A stretch of DNA of 62,000 bases from Zygnema cylindricum (Eukaryota > Streptophyta > Zygnematophyceae > Zygnematales > Zygnemataceae), in the NCBI GenBank assembly GCA_037447655.1, contig JBBHKE010003260.1, forward strand, positions 1 to 62,000, given 5' to 3'. Made by a program: the position numbers and the translations under genes. A model generated the notes under the pieces. The model saw only the letters and a program-made list of their open reading frames with translations. It had not been told where the DNA came from and did no database searches. Positions 33,902 through 45,400 of this stretch are shown one piece after another (positions within the stretch are counted from its first letter, which is position 1; the number at the start of each line of letters is the position of its first letter).

Positions 33902-36900
33902 TGAAAGGAGTCATTGACCACTTACATCAGCACTCATCTCCATGAGCCAATGAGCTGCTAACATCACTCCAGCGGGAAGTTTCTCAGAAGGTATCTCCAA
34001 AATTGAATTGCCCAAAGAAGGTAAAGATGGCCCAAATGTTCCTCTTTCGGCCAATGGGGCCTCGGCAATTGTACTGCCAGCTGGCGCTATAAAACTGGTT
34101 GGAGTTAACATACACCCAAGGAGGGGAAGATGACGAATTTTGAGTTCCAAGTGCCAACCAAGGATTGGTCGATTCTCTCGATTCTCTCGATTAACATCGA
34201 CAAATTTTTCTCCCCCGATAAAATTTGTCTCCTGCGCCCGAGGGAATCTGTATTCATCTTTGCTTTCTCTGGTCCACCCGACACCATGTCCTTCCCTCTG
34301 TTTTTCTCCCATCAATTTCTGTACTTGGGTTTTCGCGAGGTCGACCGACTCGGAGATTCCGTTTTTTTTATTATTTTTCGAGGCGTCCAAAAGGTCTTGG
34401 AGGAGAAGATTTTCATAGTCAGTATATGCTCCTCCACTGCCATCTGGTAGAGGTAGAGGAGTTCCTGGGTACGATTCATGGGCTTCCTGAAAAAAGGACC
34501 GGACAGATAAAAAAGGACCGGACGTAACTTTTCTTTTCAGAAATATGATAGGACAATTTGACGAGGGTTAAACAGTGGTAAAAAGAAACTTTAAAAGACA
34601 GGTGCGAGAGAGGGAGTGGGAGCGAGAAACGGGACGGAGGAGTGGAGAGAGGAAAAATGCAGGAAACGTGAGTGAGAGGGAAAGAGAAGGGAGAATAATT
34701 GGATAATGCACAAAAATCGTTCTTATTTTGTTTCTTCGTTTTTCTCCGTGATGTTTTCTGTTCTCTTTCTGTTTACTTTCATTTAATACACCTACAACAC
34801 CTCCCTTCCAAAAACCACTTCTTTTCCTCAAAATCCATCTACAAAACAGTAACATTTAATCCTAAAACACTCAGGAATTCGATGAAAAAACCAACAAAAA
34901 TGTAGAAGATAACCATACAAACCTCAAACATTTAATAAAAAACCAAACAAAATAGTAAAAGATAGTCAAGTAACCCTCAAAAATTTCATAAAAAAACCAT
35001 CGAATAATAAAAAGTAACCTACAACTATCAGAAATTAGGTTTTCTTTAGGTTTTCATAAGTTTACTTTCTCATTCTTCCTTCCACAGTTATACTTGATTT
35101 TCTCACCTCTGACACGATAGTGAAAATGGAGAAAAACTGAACTGAGGATCCATGGAGGAAGAGTAACAGTTTAAGAATATGACGGTGAGAATCACTTAGA
35201 GCTCGAGTTGTTATTACCACAACCTTCTTTACTGGGATTCCTCCTTCACCTGCTATTCCCTGTACTAATCACCACAGAGAACCACCCCTCCCAGTTTTGA
35301 CCCTCTTCCATCAACTGCCCTCCATTTAGTTTAAAAGGGGACTGGTTCAGGGGAGAAAGGACGAGCTAGAAAAACGCAAAAAAAACAATCAAAACCGGCT
35401 CCCTTCCATAAACTACTCTCCATTTAGTTTAAAAGGACTGGTTTAAGGGAAGAAGGACAAACTAGAAAAACTTAAAAAAACCATTAAACACGGCTCCCTT
35501 CCATAAACTGCCCTCCATTTAGTAAAAGGACTGGTTTGCTAAAAAAAGGACAATAGAAAAACCCAAAAAAATCATTAAAACCGGCTCCCTTCCATAAGCT
35601 TCTCTCTGTTTAGTTTAAAAGGACTGGTTTAAGGGAAAAAGGACGATAAAAAACCCAAAAAAAACCATTAAAACCGGCTCCTTTCCATCAACTACTATCC
35701 ACTTAGCTTAAAAGGACTGGTTTAAGGGAGAAAGGACGTGCTAGAAAAACCCAAAAGAAACCATTAAAACAGTAAACTGCTCTCCATTTAGTTAAAAAGG
35801 ACAGATGCAGGAGAAAGAGGACTGGGCAAGTAGGGCGGCTCAACGGTTCGAAAAAAGGAGGAAAAATCTGCCTATCGGTAAAAATATCAATCGTCGGATC
35901 ATTCCTGTTTCCATCGATCAACTTTTTTTTTTTTCAAAATCCGGCATCATCATGTTTTCAACTAGGGGGAGTTGGAGGGCAAAGGTGCGGTGCGGATCGT
36001 TGCAGGATCGACGCATTCACCTGATCCCAAAGAGAAGCATCCTCTAAAGAGCACACAGCTTTTGCTCCCAAAGAATAGAAAAACGGTAAACCAAGGCTAC
36101 AATGGGCCACCTCTCCAGCTCCAAAGTCAAGGTAAAGCAATGACCCATTCACTTCATTTGCCACCTGACAACCATAAAAAACCATGAAAAATTATGAAAA
36201 AAATATAGGAAGTTTTGAAAACCTCAACTTCACAACCATTAGAAACCCATGGAATGTTTTAGGAAATCGTAAAAATACCGACCAGACCATGTATGCTATT
36301 AATAATCATAGAAAAAGACAACCAGGTCGATGAGGTAAGTAAAACTTTAAGCTTAAATATATAAGTTCAAATCTAAAGGCATCGATGATTACTTTCACCT
36401 TTTGAAATCATGGTTTACATAAAGGTAACTGCACAACTATTAAAAGACTTGTCTATGTGTTTGTTGAAAATAATAGGTAAAAACAATCATTTACGAATCC
36501 ATTACTGGGTTTGAAACTGGCTTCATAGATGTACCATAACCAATGAAATGCATGGAATTGCAAAATTAAACGATATTGAAAAAGAAAATTCATAATGACA
36601 CGTTCGAAAAAGAGTTTCCGAGGACGTCCTTACAAAAACATAGAGGTTTGTTTTCATTGTTAATCTATTTTTTCTCTTTCCACAAGCTATCCTCGCAATC
36701 ATCGATACCGGATCAAGAACAAAACCGTTATGAGGATTGAGTATCAACTAACAGGATAATCGTACAAAAAACTGCGCAGTTTTTACAAAATTGTACAACT
36801 TTCTGAGCGATTACTTTGGTTACCGGCCAGTAATGCCAGTAATAAAGCTCGTCTAATTACACTATAACAGAGTAGTCTCCAAAACAAATAAAAAATCCTT

Positions 36901-38266
36901 AAATGACACCTCAAGCCATCAATGACATTCCCCTATGCCTTATCTCTATCTCCTCTCCCCTTTTTCCATCGCTCTCCCTCTCTCCCTCCCTCCCCCTTTC
37001 CCTCCCCCCTCTCTGTCTCCCTCTCTCCCTCCCACTCCTCCCCTTCCCCTCTCTATCCCTCTCTCCCTCTCCCACTCCCTCTCCTCCTTCCCCCTTCCCC
37101 CTTTCCCTCCCCTACTCCCTCTCCCCCTGGGGAAGGGGAGGGGGAGGGAGAGGGAGGGGAAAAAGGGAGAGAGAGGGAAAGAGGTAGAGAGGGAGGGGGA
37201 GGGGGGAAGGGGAGAGGAAGGGGGAAACTTGAAACCCTAAGTTCACAACTTGCCTGATTTCCTTTAGTTTTGTAAATGATTTTCACTTTAGTGGAATAGT
37301 TCGATTCATTCGACTCATTCAGCTTTTACACTAAAATCAAGTTTCTATAAAAACATTAAATTAGAACCATACCTAAAATAAAAATTGAAATCATCCATTT
37401 TTCAAGGTGTCAAATTATCAAACCCTAACATGACTACTTTATATACCGAAAAAATACTGAAAACAAAACATTTTTTTTTACTGAAAACAGTAAAAATCCA
37501 GTAATACTAATCGAATCGACTGGGGTTTCAAAAAAACCTAAACAAAAAAAAAAAAACTAAAGAAAAAAACCCTAAAAAAAAATATACAAAAGGAAAAGAA
37601 AGCCCTAAAATAAATAAAAAAACGTAAAAAAACTTAAACCTAAAACTCTTTGTGGTACAGACACTGGAAGTTGCTTCTGATGAGCATTTTTCCATTTTTT
37701 TTTTTATTGAGATGTTTTAGGTCTTTAAGTTTTTCATTTATTTAGTTTTTACGGTTGAGATTTTTCTGAGAAATATTTCTTCAAACGTTTTTTAGATAGA
37801 TTTCATAAATTATTTTTCATCCACAAATCCCTTAAGTTAAAAAAATACATATTGATATTCCTCTTATTTTTCTTAAAAAAACATTTTCAGCCTTGAATGG
37901 AAGGTGTTTTAATATGAAAAATTACACCAGTCACAACAATAGAGTGGATGAAATAGAGGGAGAGAGGAAGAGACGGTAGAAGAGAAGGAGGGAGGGAGGG
38001 ATGGAGGGAGGAGGGAGAGAGAGAGGGAGGGAGGCAGAGAAAGAGGGTGAAAGGGAGGGAATCAGGGCTGGTGAGAGAGAGAGAGAGGGCGGAAGGGAGA
38101 GAAGGAGGGATGGATGAAGAGAGGGAGGAAAAAGGGAGAAAGAAAGCAGAAAGCGGAGAGAAAGGAGAAGAGGAAAAAAAGAGAAAAAAGGAAATAAATG
38201 GAGGAAAAATACCTCCGGAGAAGTAAAAGCCCGCCGACATTCAGCTTGGAGGTTAAGCGCATCCAT
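31046..38266 (-). CDS. MIP3: MIP3 / SCFD2-like Sec1 family protein, last exon missing
   Basis: Six exons join in frame with GT-AG introns, all phase 0: 38266-38213, 36164-36021, 35259-35107, 34486-33926, 33604-31892 and 31114-31046, giving 898 codons. Landmarks agree with Arabidopsis MIP3, a Sec1-type protein of the Golgi-to-ER tethering machinery: LGAKAVCSLEDA (exon 2), VVVITTRALSDSHRHIL (exon 3), DYENLLLQDLL (exon 4), LVDRSLDLLTPSCHHDTFFDKG and DRVDEVFKRLHFVAKARSG (exon 5), and TIIIFVIGGISPVE (exon 6). An acidic Glu/Asp/Trp-rich insert in exon 5 matches a similar acidic stretch in the family. The family goes on for about 40 residues after the exon 6 region, with an 'IGGT-LLTP' type ending. 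I cannot find that exon. Instead the sequence runs into AP-3 delta. So this is either a 3'-truncated gene or the 5' part of a fusion. Confidence 0.85.
31845..31890 (+). repeat. TC-rich tract at the MIP3 exon 5 donor
   Basis: CTCTCTCC repeats begin directly beside the donor of exon 5 (CAG|GTAAG, ending at 31892). On the gene strand it reads as GA repeats just inside the intron. More TC-rich sequence continues to about 31760. Confidence 0.85.
33838..33896 (+). repeat. (GA)n microsatellite in MIP3 intron 4
   Basis: A run of about 26 GA units lies between the exon 4 donor (33926) and the exon 5 acceptor (33605). Confidence 0.95.
35301..35800 (+). repeat. About 90-bp minisatellite in MIP3 intron 2
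   Basis: Five to six units of about 80-95 bases share CCGGCTCCCTTCCAT, CTCCATTTAGTTTAAAAGG and ACTGGTTTAAGGG. Units differ by small indels. The array starts about 40 bases from the exon 3 acceptor. Confidence 0.88.
36940..37225 (+). repeat. Polypyrimidine-polypurine inverted block in MIP3 intron 1
   Basis: About 190 bases of TC-rich sequence turn abruptly, at CCCCTGGGG near 37125-37133, into about 90 bases of GA-rich sequence. The two halves can pair as a long imperfect hairpin, and each is a mirror-repeat candidate for triplex DNA. Confidence 0.88.
37960..38200 (+). repeat. GA-rich tract next to MIP3 exon 1
   Basis: Irregular GAGA/GGGA sequence fills the part of intron 1 just after the exon 1 donor at 38213, giving a TC-rich start of the intron in the transcript. 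Confidence 0.85.
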
Positions 38267-38307
38267 GGCGCCCTCTGACCTCAGGAGCTTCTGCAAAATA
38301 AGAGTGT

Positions 38308-38667
38308 GCACTGAAAACGCCTGCACCTACAATACGCGGTGTACCAATATTACAGTAAAATACAGTACAGTACATTATAGTACGAATGCACTGAAAACGC
38401 CTGCACATACAATACGCGGTGTACCGATATTAGAGTAAAATACAATACAGTACATTATAGTACGAATGCACTTAAAACACCTGCACATACAATACCCGGT
38501 GTACCAATATTAGAGTAAAATACAGTACAGTACATTATAGTACGAATGCACTGAAAACGCCTGCACCTACAATACGCGGTGTACCAATATTAGGGTAAAA
38601 TACAGTACAGTACAGTATAGTACGAATGCACTGAAAACGCCTGCACCTACAATACGCGGTGTACCAA
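38308..38667 (+). repeat. 80-bp tandem repeat upstream of MIP3
   Basis: Four and a half units with exact 80-base period start at 38308, 38388, 38468, 38548 and 38628. Each has GCACTGAAAACGCCTGCAC, TACGCGGTGTACC and TACAGTACAGTACATTATAG. The last unit is cut at 38667, where the AP-3 delta duplicate begins. The array occupies the place of the MIP3 promoter or 5' UTR, 42 bases before the ATG. Confidence 0.93.
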
Positions 38668-39053
38668 TAAATCTTTTCTTAACAAATTGGGTAAAAGAAG
38701 GGCAACCTCGGTCTCGTCGTTGAAGCTTTGACAGGCACCCAAATATCCTATTTGTTTGTGAGTAAAACCGGGGGAACTCATAACTTCTACTATTGGAAAG
38801 GAAGCCCAAGACATATCGGTTCCTTGAAGCATATGGAGATAAGTCAGTTTTTGAAGAGCCAGAGCTTTACAATGAGGGTCCATTGACTTCATTTCCTTTC
38901 TCACATCCGCCAGAGCTTGAGCCAAATATTTGGTCTCATTACCCACCTGCATGAGGGAGAGAGAGGGAGAGAGGGAGAGAGGGAGAGAGGGAGAGGGAGG
39001 GAGGGAGAGGGAGGGAGGGAGGGAGGGCGGGAGGGAGAAAAAGAAAGAGAGAG
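38668..39053 (-). pseudogene. Duplicated 5' part of AP-3 delta main exon with its intron end
   Basis: These 386 bases look identical to 30645-31030. They contain the GA-rich intron end, the CAG acceptor (exon start at 38946) and the first 93 codons up to LLPNLLRKDL. The frame then runs into the 80-bp repeat and stops after about six foreign residues. If exon 1 at 39278 splices to this nearest acceptor, the product would be a short truncated protein. Confidence 0.9.
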
Positions 39054-39124
39054 AGCTTTGCAATAAGGACGAGACGCAATTCTGAAACAGAGTAATTTCT
39101 AAAGAAGAAGGCAGAGAGAGAGAA

Positions 39125-39195
39125 TAACCTACCAGTCCTCATAAGCCCTTAACCAACATCCCAAAACGCTTTTAAAAAACCATCTCTAAAGAAGA
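39125..39195 (-). pseudogene. Decayed duplicate of AP-3 delta exon 1
   Basis: On the minus strand this matches exon 1 from its internal ATG to the donor, including GGTTAAGGG and GAGGAC followed by GTAGG. It contains stops (TAA, TGA), so it cannot be coding. Its ATG-to-GGTTAAGGG distance is 29 bases against 28 in exon 1. It therefore keeps the reading phase of the family-like frame. Confidence 0.65.
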
Positions 39196-39277
39196 AAACA
39201 AACAAACAAAATAATAATAACCAAAAAAAAAAAAAAAACAAAAAAAACAAGAAAAAAAAATGAAGAGCAAAAGTTAC

Positions 39278-39381
39278 CTGTCCTCGCAGACCCTTAACCA
39301 ATCCACCAAACTTTTTTGGAAAAGCATCTCCATAGCTATGGCGGCCTTACTAGGTCCGACTGGATTCCTTCTCATAGCCAT
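39278..39381 (-). pseudogene. AP-3 delta exon 1, apparently frameshifted by one base
   Basis: The minus strand has ATG at 39381 and a second start region ending in EMLFQK, then a CAG|GTAACT donor at 39278. The frame from the ATG ends in a non-family sequence. The neighbouring frame gives LVKGLRGQ, which matches the conserved N-terminal 'LV-G-R' of AP-3 delta and joins in phase to VGNETKYL of the main exon. The change falls at an A6 run (39312-39317 on the plus strand as T6), so a single missing base is the likely cause, biological or a sequencing error. Confidence is high for homology and moderate for the lesion. Confidence 0.7.
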
Positions 39382-42300
39382 AATTTGACCTAAAATAACA
39401 CAAAAAGACAAAAACATGAGGGGTGAAGGGAGCGAGAGGGAGAGGGAGAGGGTGTAGAGGTAGGGGCCCAGGTGTAGGAGAGGGAGGACTAGCAGTAGAG
39501 CCCTTAGCAGAGTTTTACCCTTTCAACCGAATAAATGTTTGATAACAATATTTTCGGGGTTTGTCTTTGGGGTTTTTGGGCCGTATAAAATTTGTACTCT
39601 TCCAAATGTCGTTTCAAATATTTTTTTGAGTGTTTTATACAATAGTTGGAATATTGTCATTTTTGGTAGCCAAATAAACATTTTTGAACAATATTCTCTA
39701 GGTTTGAAAATGATAATTTAGGGATTATATTAGATTCTACTCTCCAAATTCAGTTTCAAATTACATTTCATACAATATTCAAAATGTTTTTTTTTTCTGA
39801 AGCTGAACAAAAAATTATTAATAACATTCTTGAGATTTTGGACGAAATTTTACCCTCCAGATTTGGTTTCAAAGAAAACTTTGCGTTTTATATACAATAT
39901 TTGGAGCCTCATTAAGAAGCAGAAAAAACCTTACTTTTAACAATTTTAAATATGATCTCCAATCACATAATCATTTCAAAAAACCATACACATCTGTTAC
40001 AATATTTGAAACATCATTAAAGAGGAGACAAATCCTTCCCTCCAAAATTTTAAATATAATTTCGAATCACTTTGGTCTGTTGCATATCGCATGAAAACAA
40101 TTCCTGGCATAGGGATTTGAAAAAAAAAACCTTAAAAAACCCTAAAAACCCTGAAAATAAACCCTAAAACTCTTTTCAAGACATCGAATAGTGCGGATCA
40201 CAAAGCTTACAAGGGCCTGACCTCTAGGCATCCTTGAAAACAAGTTTTAATAAATTTCCTCAATAATGGCAATGGAGAATATCTCATTTCTTCAATATTA
40301 CCTCTCACCAGTATTGAATGGTGTGAAATGATTAATGTGTATTGATAAAGGACAGCTAACATCACTATAAGTGTTAATCACTCTAATTGGAGTAAGTGGT
40401 CCTTTCATGTGTATTTATAAAGTACACCTTAAATCGCCATAAGAGTTTAATCACTCTAATTAGAGTGAGTAGTTTTTTGATGTGTATTTACAAAGTATGC
40501 CTCACATCGCTACAAGTGTTAATCACTCTAATTCAAGTGAGTAGATTTTTGACGCACAAATTTTCAGCAAAGTGGTCTAAAATGCGCCAAGGAAAACATA
40601 ACTTAGTGTAGTTAACTCAAAAAAAATGCAAGGCCAATATCAACTCACTCTAATAGCTACGGGCTTTGCCACTTAAATCCGTGCACACATGTCCAATTTT
40701 CATTAACCGCCAATTGGAACGTTAGAGGATATAAAAACATCGATAAGGTCATTAAGACATAGATTTAATTGTAAACAAGTTCTTCTGATTTTGCAGAAGG
40801 TTTTGTCAGTTCAGAAATGTTTAAACTATTAGACGTTAAGTAGTTCAATTGTCTTGCCTTTCCATCGCAACCGTCGGATTAATAATCCGACTCGTGTGCT
40901 CGGAGAAAAATGAGTGTAAGGAAAAAAAACATTAGCGTTAATATCGATATACGGTGTAATCTAAATCACAACGATTTCTTCAACGTTTAGTATGTGACTT
41001 CCAAGAATCAGTACAGGTCCTAGTACATTAAGTGGTGTACACAGCACTCATTTTTTATCTTGCCTATGACTTACTTTTCTACACGTACTGTAACCATGGG
41101 TCTACTAAAAAGAAAGAAGCATATGCATTAAGTGCATACATTTTCTTTCTAAGCATATATTTTTTTTCTGTTTTTTTTATGCAAATGCGTGATTACTGGG
41201 AGAATAAATAAGCAAATGATAAACAAACAAACTAAATGAAAGAAAAAGCATACCAGAAAAGCGTTACAATTATTTCTTAGTTGCGATTCGATATTCGCAT
41301 AAATTGAGTATCCGAGTGTTAGAAATCGGTAGCCATACTACTGCAGCACAATGGCGGCAATGGAAATAAACAGAAAAAAAATCAGCAGCAGTTTCAGCAG
41401 GTTTTTTTTTTCATGCTGTTTTGTACCACTTTTAGTAATAAATTTTAGGGCAGAAAAAAGCTTCATAGTGTGGAGACATTGGAATGTTGATGTTGCTCAT
41501 TCCTTTTCAGACCCTAACAAGTGTACGGCTTCAGTGGTACGGCTTTCAGTTTCGCTGGCACAAAGTACAAAACTAGGAACAAATCGCAAACCGTGCGAAA
41601 AGTTCCCATACTGGACTTTGGAGTTTGGACCTTTTGGTAAATGTCCCGCACTAAAGTTTCGCACTAAAGTTTCGCACTAAATGTCCTCCTTAGGGAAATT
41701 TACTTAAATTTAGGTTGGAGCTATTTTCGCCTTCTATCGTTTGCTATTTTCACCTTATTGTACCCTACATACGTAACCGTACATATTTCTTGTGTGCTGC
41801 GTACGCAAAATTACGAGAGGCGTAAATCTTTACACGAACAATGAAAATTGCCGGTGTACTCAGAATTAGGGTGTGGGACGCAAAAAGAAAAAACCACGCG
41901 TGACAGCCTGCCCGAGCATGCCATGTGCTATCTTCACGCGTGACAACCTGATGAATCATTGCGACGTTTAAAGTTTAAACAATGAGAAGATTTAAACAAT
42001 GAGATTTTTAGAAACCACCTTTTCAATAGACTTCGTTTTATGATTTTATCTGATAGATCATCCATGCATCGATTGGGTTTCACCCATATCTAACGGCTAT
42101 GGCAGCTTCACGTGTCAAACATTCAGGCTACGATTGCGAATACCTTTTTCCGCAATATACAGCAAATTTTACGAAAAGTGACAATTTTCAATTTCGCTTT
42201 TGAAAAATACGCTGCCTGTACTTTTGTGTACATAGCACAAAATGTGTACGGAAACGTACATAGTGTACAAGGCGAAAATAGCAAAACAGAAAAGGTGAAA

Positions 42301-42476
42301 CTACAGTACAGTACTATAACTCCCACCTTTTATCTGTACCTTTGTCCTAATACTGTACAGTACTTTATTTTATACTTTATCCGTTTATCGTATAGTGCAT
42401 CATGTACTTTACTTGTGAACTTTGTCCCTTAAAAGTCTGTTTGGATTTTGGAGCAAGGATGGTCTATTGCTGCTCC
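39382..42476. other. Intergenic region between AP-3 delta and the eIF4E gene
   Basis: The upstream regions of two divergent genes face each other here. Apart from the repeat at 40336-40552, I see AT-rich sequence with no recognised gene. The open frame 41351-41680 has no known domain. GTAC-rich words (TACAGTACAGTAC) near 42303 and 42355 lie 120-170 bases before the eIF4E start codon. Confidence 0.4.
40336..40552 (+). repeat. Three-copy tandem repeat, about 70 bp
   Basis: Three units share TGTGTATT, GTGTTAATCACTCTAATT and GAGTAGT (begin near 40337, 40408 and 40478). Divergence of about 20 percent suggests an old array. Confidence 0.8.
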
Positions 42477-45400
42477 ATGGCTGATTCCATAAAGCTTCAC
42501 CCTTTCACGAATGAGGACAGCCTTGATCACCACAGCCAAGATGTTAACAAAGAGGAAGGAGAAGTTACTCCTCTAAAGGGAGAAAGAATGAGACCCGTGC
42601 CTTTAAATGCACATAAGTTAGAAAATTCATGGACTTTTTGGTTTGATAACGCAGATAAGCGTCCTAAAGGTGGTTCAAAAGATAGCTGGGGAACAGCTTT
42701 AAGGAAAATAGATGCACCTTTTTCTACTGTAGAGGAATTTTGGAGGTATTTTCTCTATAAATTAAGTTACTAATAAGTTTGTCATTTTTTCTTCTGATGA
42801 AAACTTGCTGAATTCTGGCTATAAACGTCGACTATCAATATGATTCTGTCCATTATTGTTAATTTTTACAAATTTAAATGGTGAATTGAAAACCTTTTTT
42901 GCTGTTCACTGGATATCTTGTACAAAAATGTCCTTGATGCGAGAGATCTTCAGTTAGCCTTTTTTTTAATTTGTGATAATATTTTTTTTAATGTTTCTAT
43001 TTTCAAATTTATTCTTTGGAACTACTGGCTTGCAAAAATTGACGGGTTTAGCGGTTTGAAAATGTTGAAGCCGTTTGAATTGAAGTTTAAAATTGTGTGG
43101 TTTTTAAACTTGCTGTTGGATTATTCAGTCCTAAAATTGAATAGCAATTTCACCTAAAATTTGAATATTGAAGTTTGGAGAAAAGTCTGACGTTTGGCTG
43201 AATAGACATCAAAGAATCAGAGTTACGGTGGAAGCGTATAAACTGAAAATGTTTAACTGAATTTGTTTGAATTAAGTTTCAATTGAAGGAGGAAAGATTG
43301 AAGAGCATAAACTGAAAATGTGAAATTGAAGTTATTTCATTTAGTTGCAACTGAAGGATGACGATTGAAAGAGTATGACCTGAAGAGAGGAAAGTGAAGC
43401 TATTTTAATAATTCACATTTGAAGGATGAAAATTGAGAGTTGAAATTGAACATATGAACTTATAGTTTTTTCAATTAGTTACAATGGAAGGATGAAGATT
43501 GAAGAATATAAACTGGAAATATGAAACCGAAGGTATTTCAGTTTTAGAAACTCCTGTTCAGGTTGTTTGAATAGTAAGTCAAATTTTGAAGCAGTGTTAA
43601 GTGAATTGGATGGAATGGAATCGAATGGAACAGAGCTGAATGGAACTGAAAAAAAACAGAATTGAACTGAACTGAATTGACTGAATTGAGGATGAATAAC
43701 GAAACTTGAACTGAAAAGTAAGGTGAAACTGAGCTTTTTTGTGTTGCAGTCTTTATAATATTTTTTTCTGCAGTCATTTTCTTTTGCACTTTTAGATTTT
43801 TTTGTTGCATTCTTCATCACTTTTTCTGTTGCACTCTTTATAACTTTTTCAGTTTTTCTGTTGCAGTCTTTATAACTTTTTCAATTCATGTCTTTTTTTT
43901 TTCTGTGCAGTCTTTATAACAACATGAAAACTCCAAGCTGCCTTCCGAAAGGCTCCGATCTCCACTGTTTCAAGTCCGGAATTGAACCAAAATGGGAAGA
44001 CCCAATGTGCGCTTCGGGAGGCAAATGGACGATGAATGTTCGAAAGGACAAAGTGGAGATTGTGGACACACTGTGGTTGCACACGGTATTGTGGCATTTT
44101 CAAGAATAAAGTTGATCAACAATTTAATAGTTATCAACACTTTGATAGTTTTAATTTGATGAATTTTCCTAAGAAACCCCAAAAATCTAGCTTCCATGTT
44201 AAAGGACAAAATTCAGCAAGATGACAGCTGGTTGGATGTTGACGGTTGATGATGGTGTTCCACGTTTTCAGGAACAAGCCGTCAACTATTTGATAATTTT
44301 GCCAGAGTCTTTACATGTCAAAGGACAAAACTCATCGGCAAGAGGATGGTCATTGGATGATGTTCGATTGGATCATGATGGTTGATGATAATGTTCCATG
44401 TTTTCGAGGATAAAAATTGTGTATAAGTTGGTTGTTTAAGGACAGAGATGACAATTTTTTTAACGCATTAGTAATTTTTGCTTAATCTGTGTCTGGCGAC
44501 TTGAAACTGTAATAAGCCTAGAATTTAATTACACTACACATGGCGATTAGAGTTAATAACACTAATTCGGTCGTGACTTTTTTGTGCCGAGAATCATAAA
44601 AACTCTATTCAAGGAGTGGGCTTAAATGTGCCATATAGCTCTGCGCTAAATTATTATTAATGATACTAATTTTGCTGTTATACTAGTAATTCCTTGAGAC
44701 TAATAGCGATGGACTGTGTAGTTAATTTGAACTGGTTATTTGAATGGTTTTCGAGCTTCGCGAATTGCTTTATGGTGAGTAAGTCGTGTTTTCCATGTTC
44801 GCAGACTTGTTGACCATTTTTGTGAATGGATTTCGATAACAGTTGCTGGCACTTATTGGGGAGCAATTGGAGGACTTCGACGCTATTTGTGGTGCTGTTG
44901 CGTCTATTCGCCAAAGAGAAGATAGGGTTGCTATCTGGACAAAAACAGCTGACAATGAAAAACTTCAGGTGTGTTTTTATCAAAAGGTCTTCCTTTGTCT
45001 GAAAACACGTCCTTTGTTGTCTGCAAATATGTCAGAAGATTTAGAGTTTGTTTTAGTCAAATAAACTTTTTTCATCTAAAAACTTGAAAAACATGTCATT
45101 TTATCGAACAACTACTTAGTCGACTCTCACTTGAGGGGGTTTGGGACATTTTTTTATGCTTGTTTTTATCGGAAATCATTCATATCAGAATCTGCTGTTT
45201 GCCTTTTTTGCTTGTGTTGTTCTTTCTCTTCCTTGCTTCCCTTTTCTTCCCATGTATTCTTCAAAGGTTGTGTTTTTTATTTTTTTAAAACAACAGTTAC
45301 AACATTCTTTGTCATCTTCATCAGCACAATTGTGCATTCGTCTAATTTTGTTGAATTTACGTGAAATTTAATGCGTGGCATTATTTTTCTTAAACTAAGT

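Noticed and set aside
36903-37257. Open frames in the TC/GA block
   Set aside because: Pure repeat sequence within a MIP3 intron. No domain and no start context.
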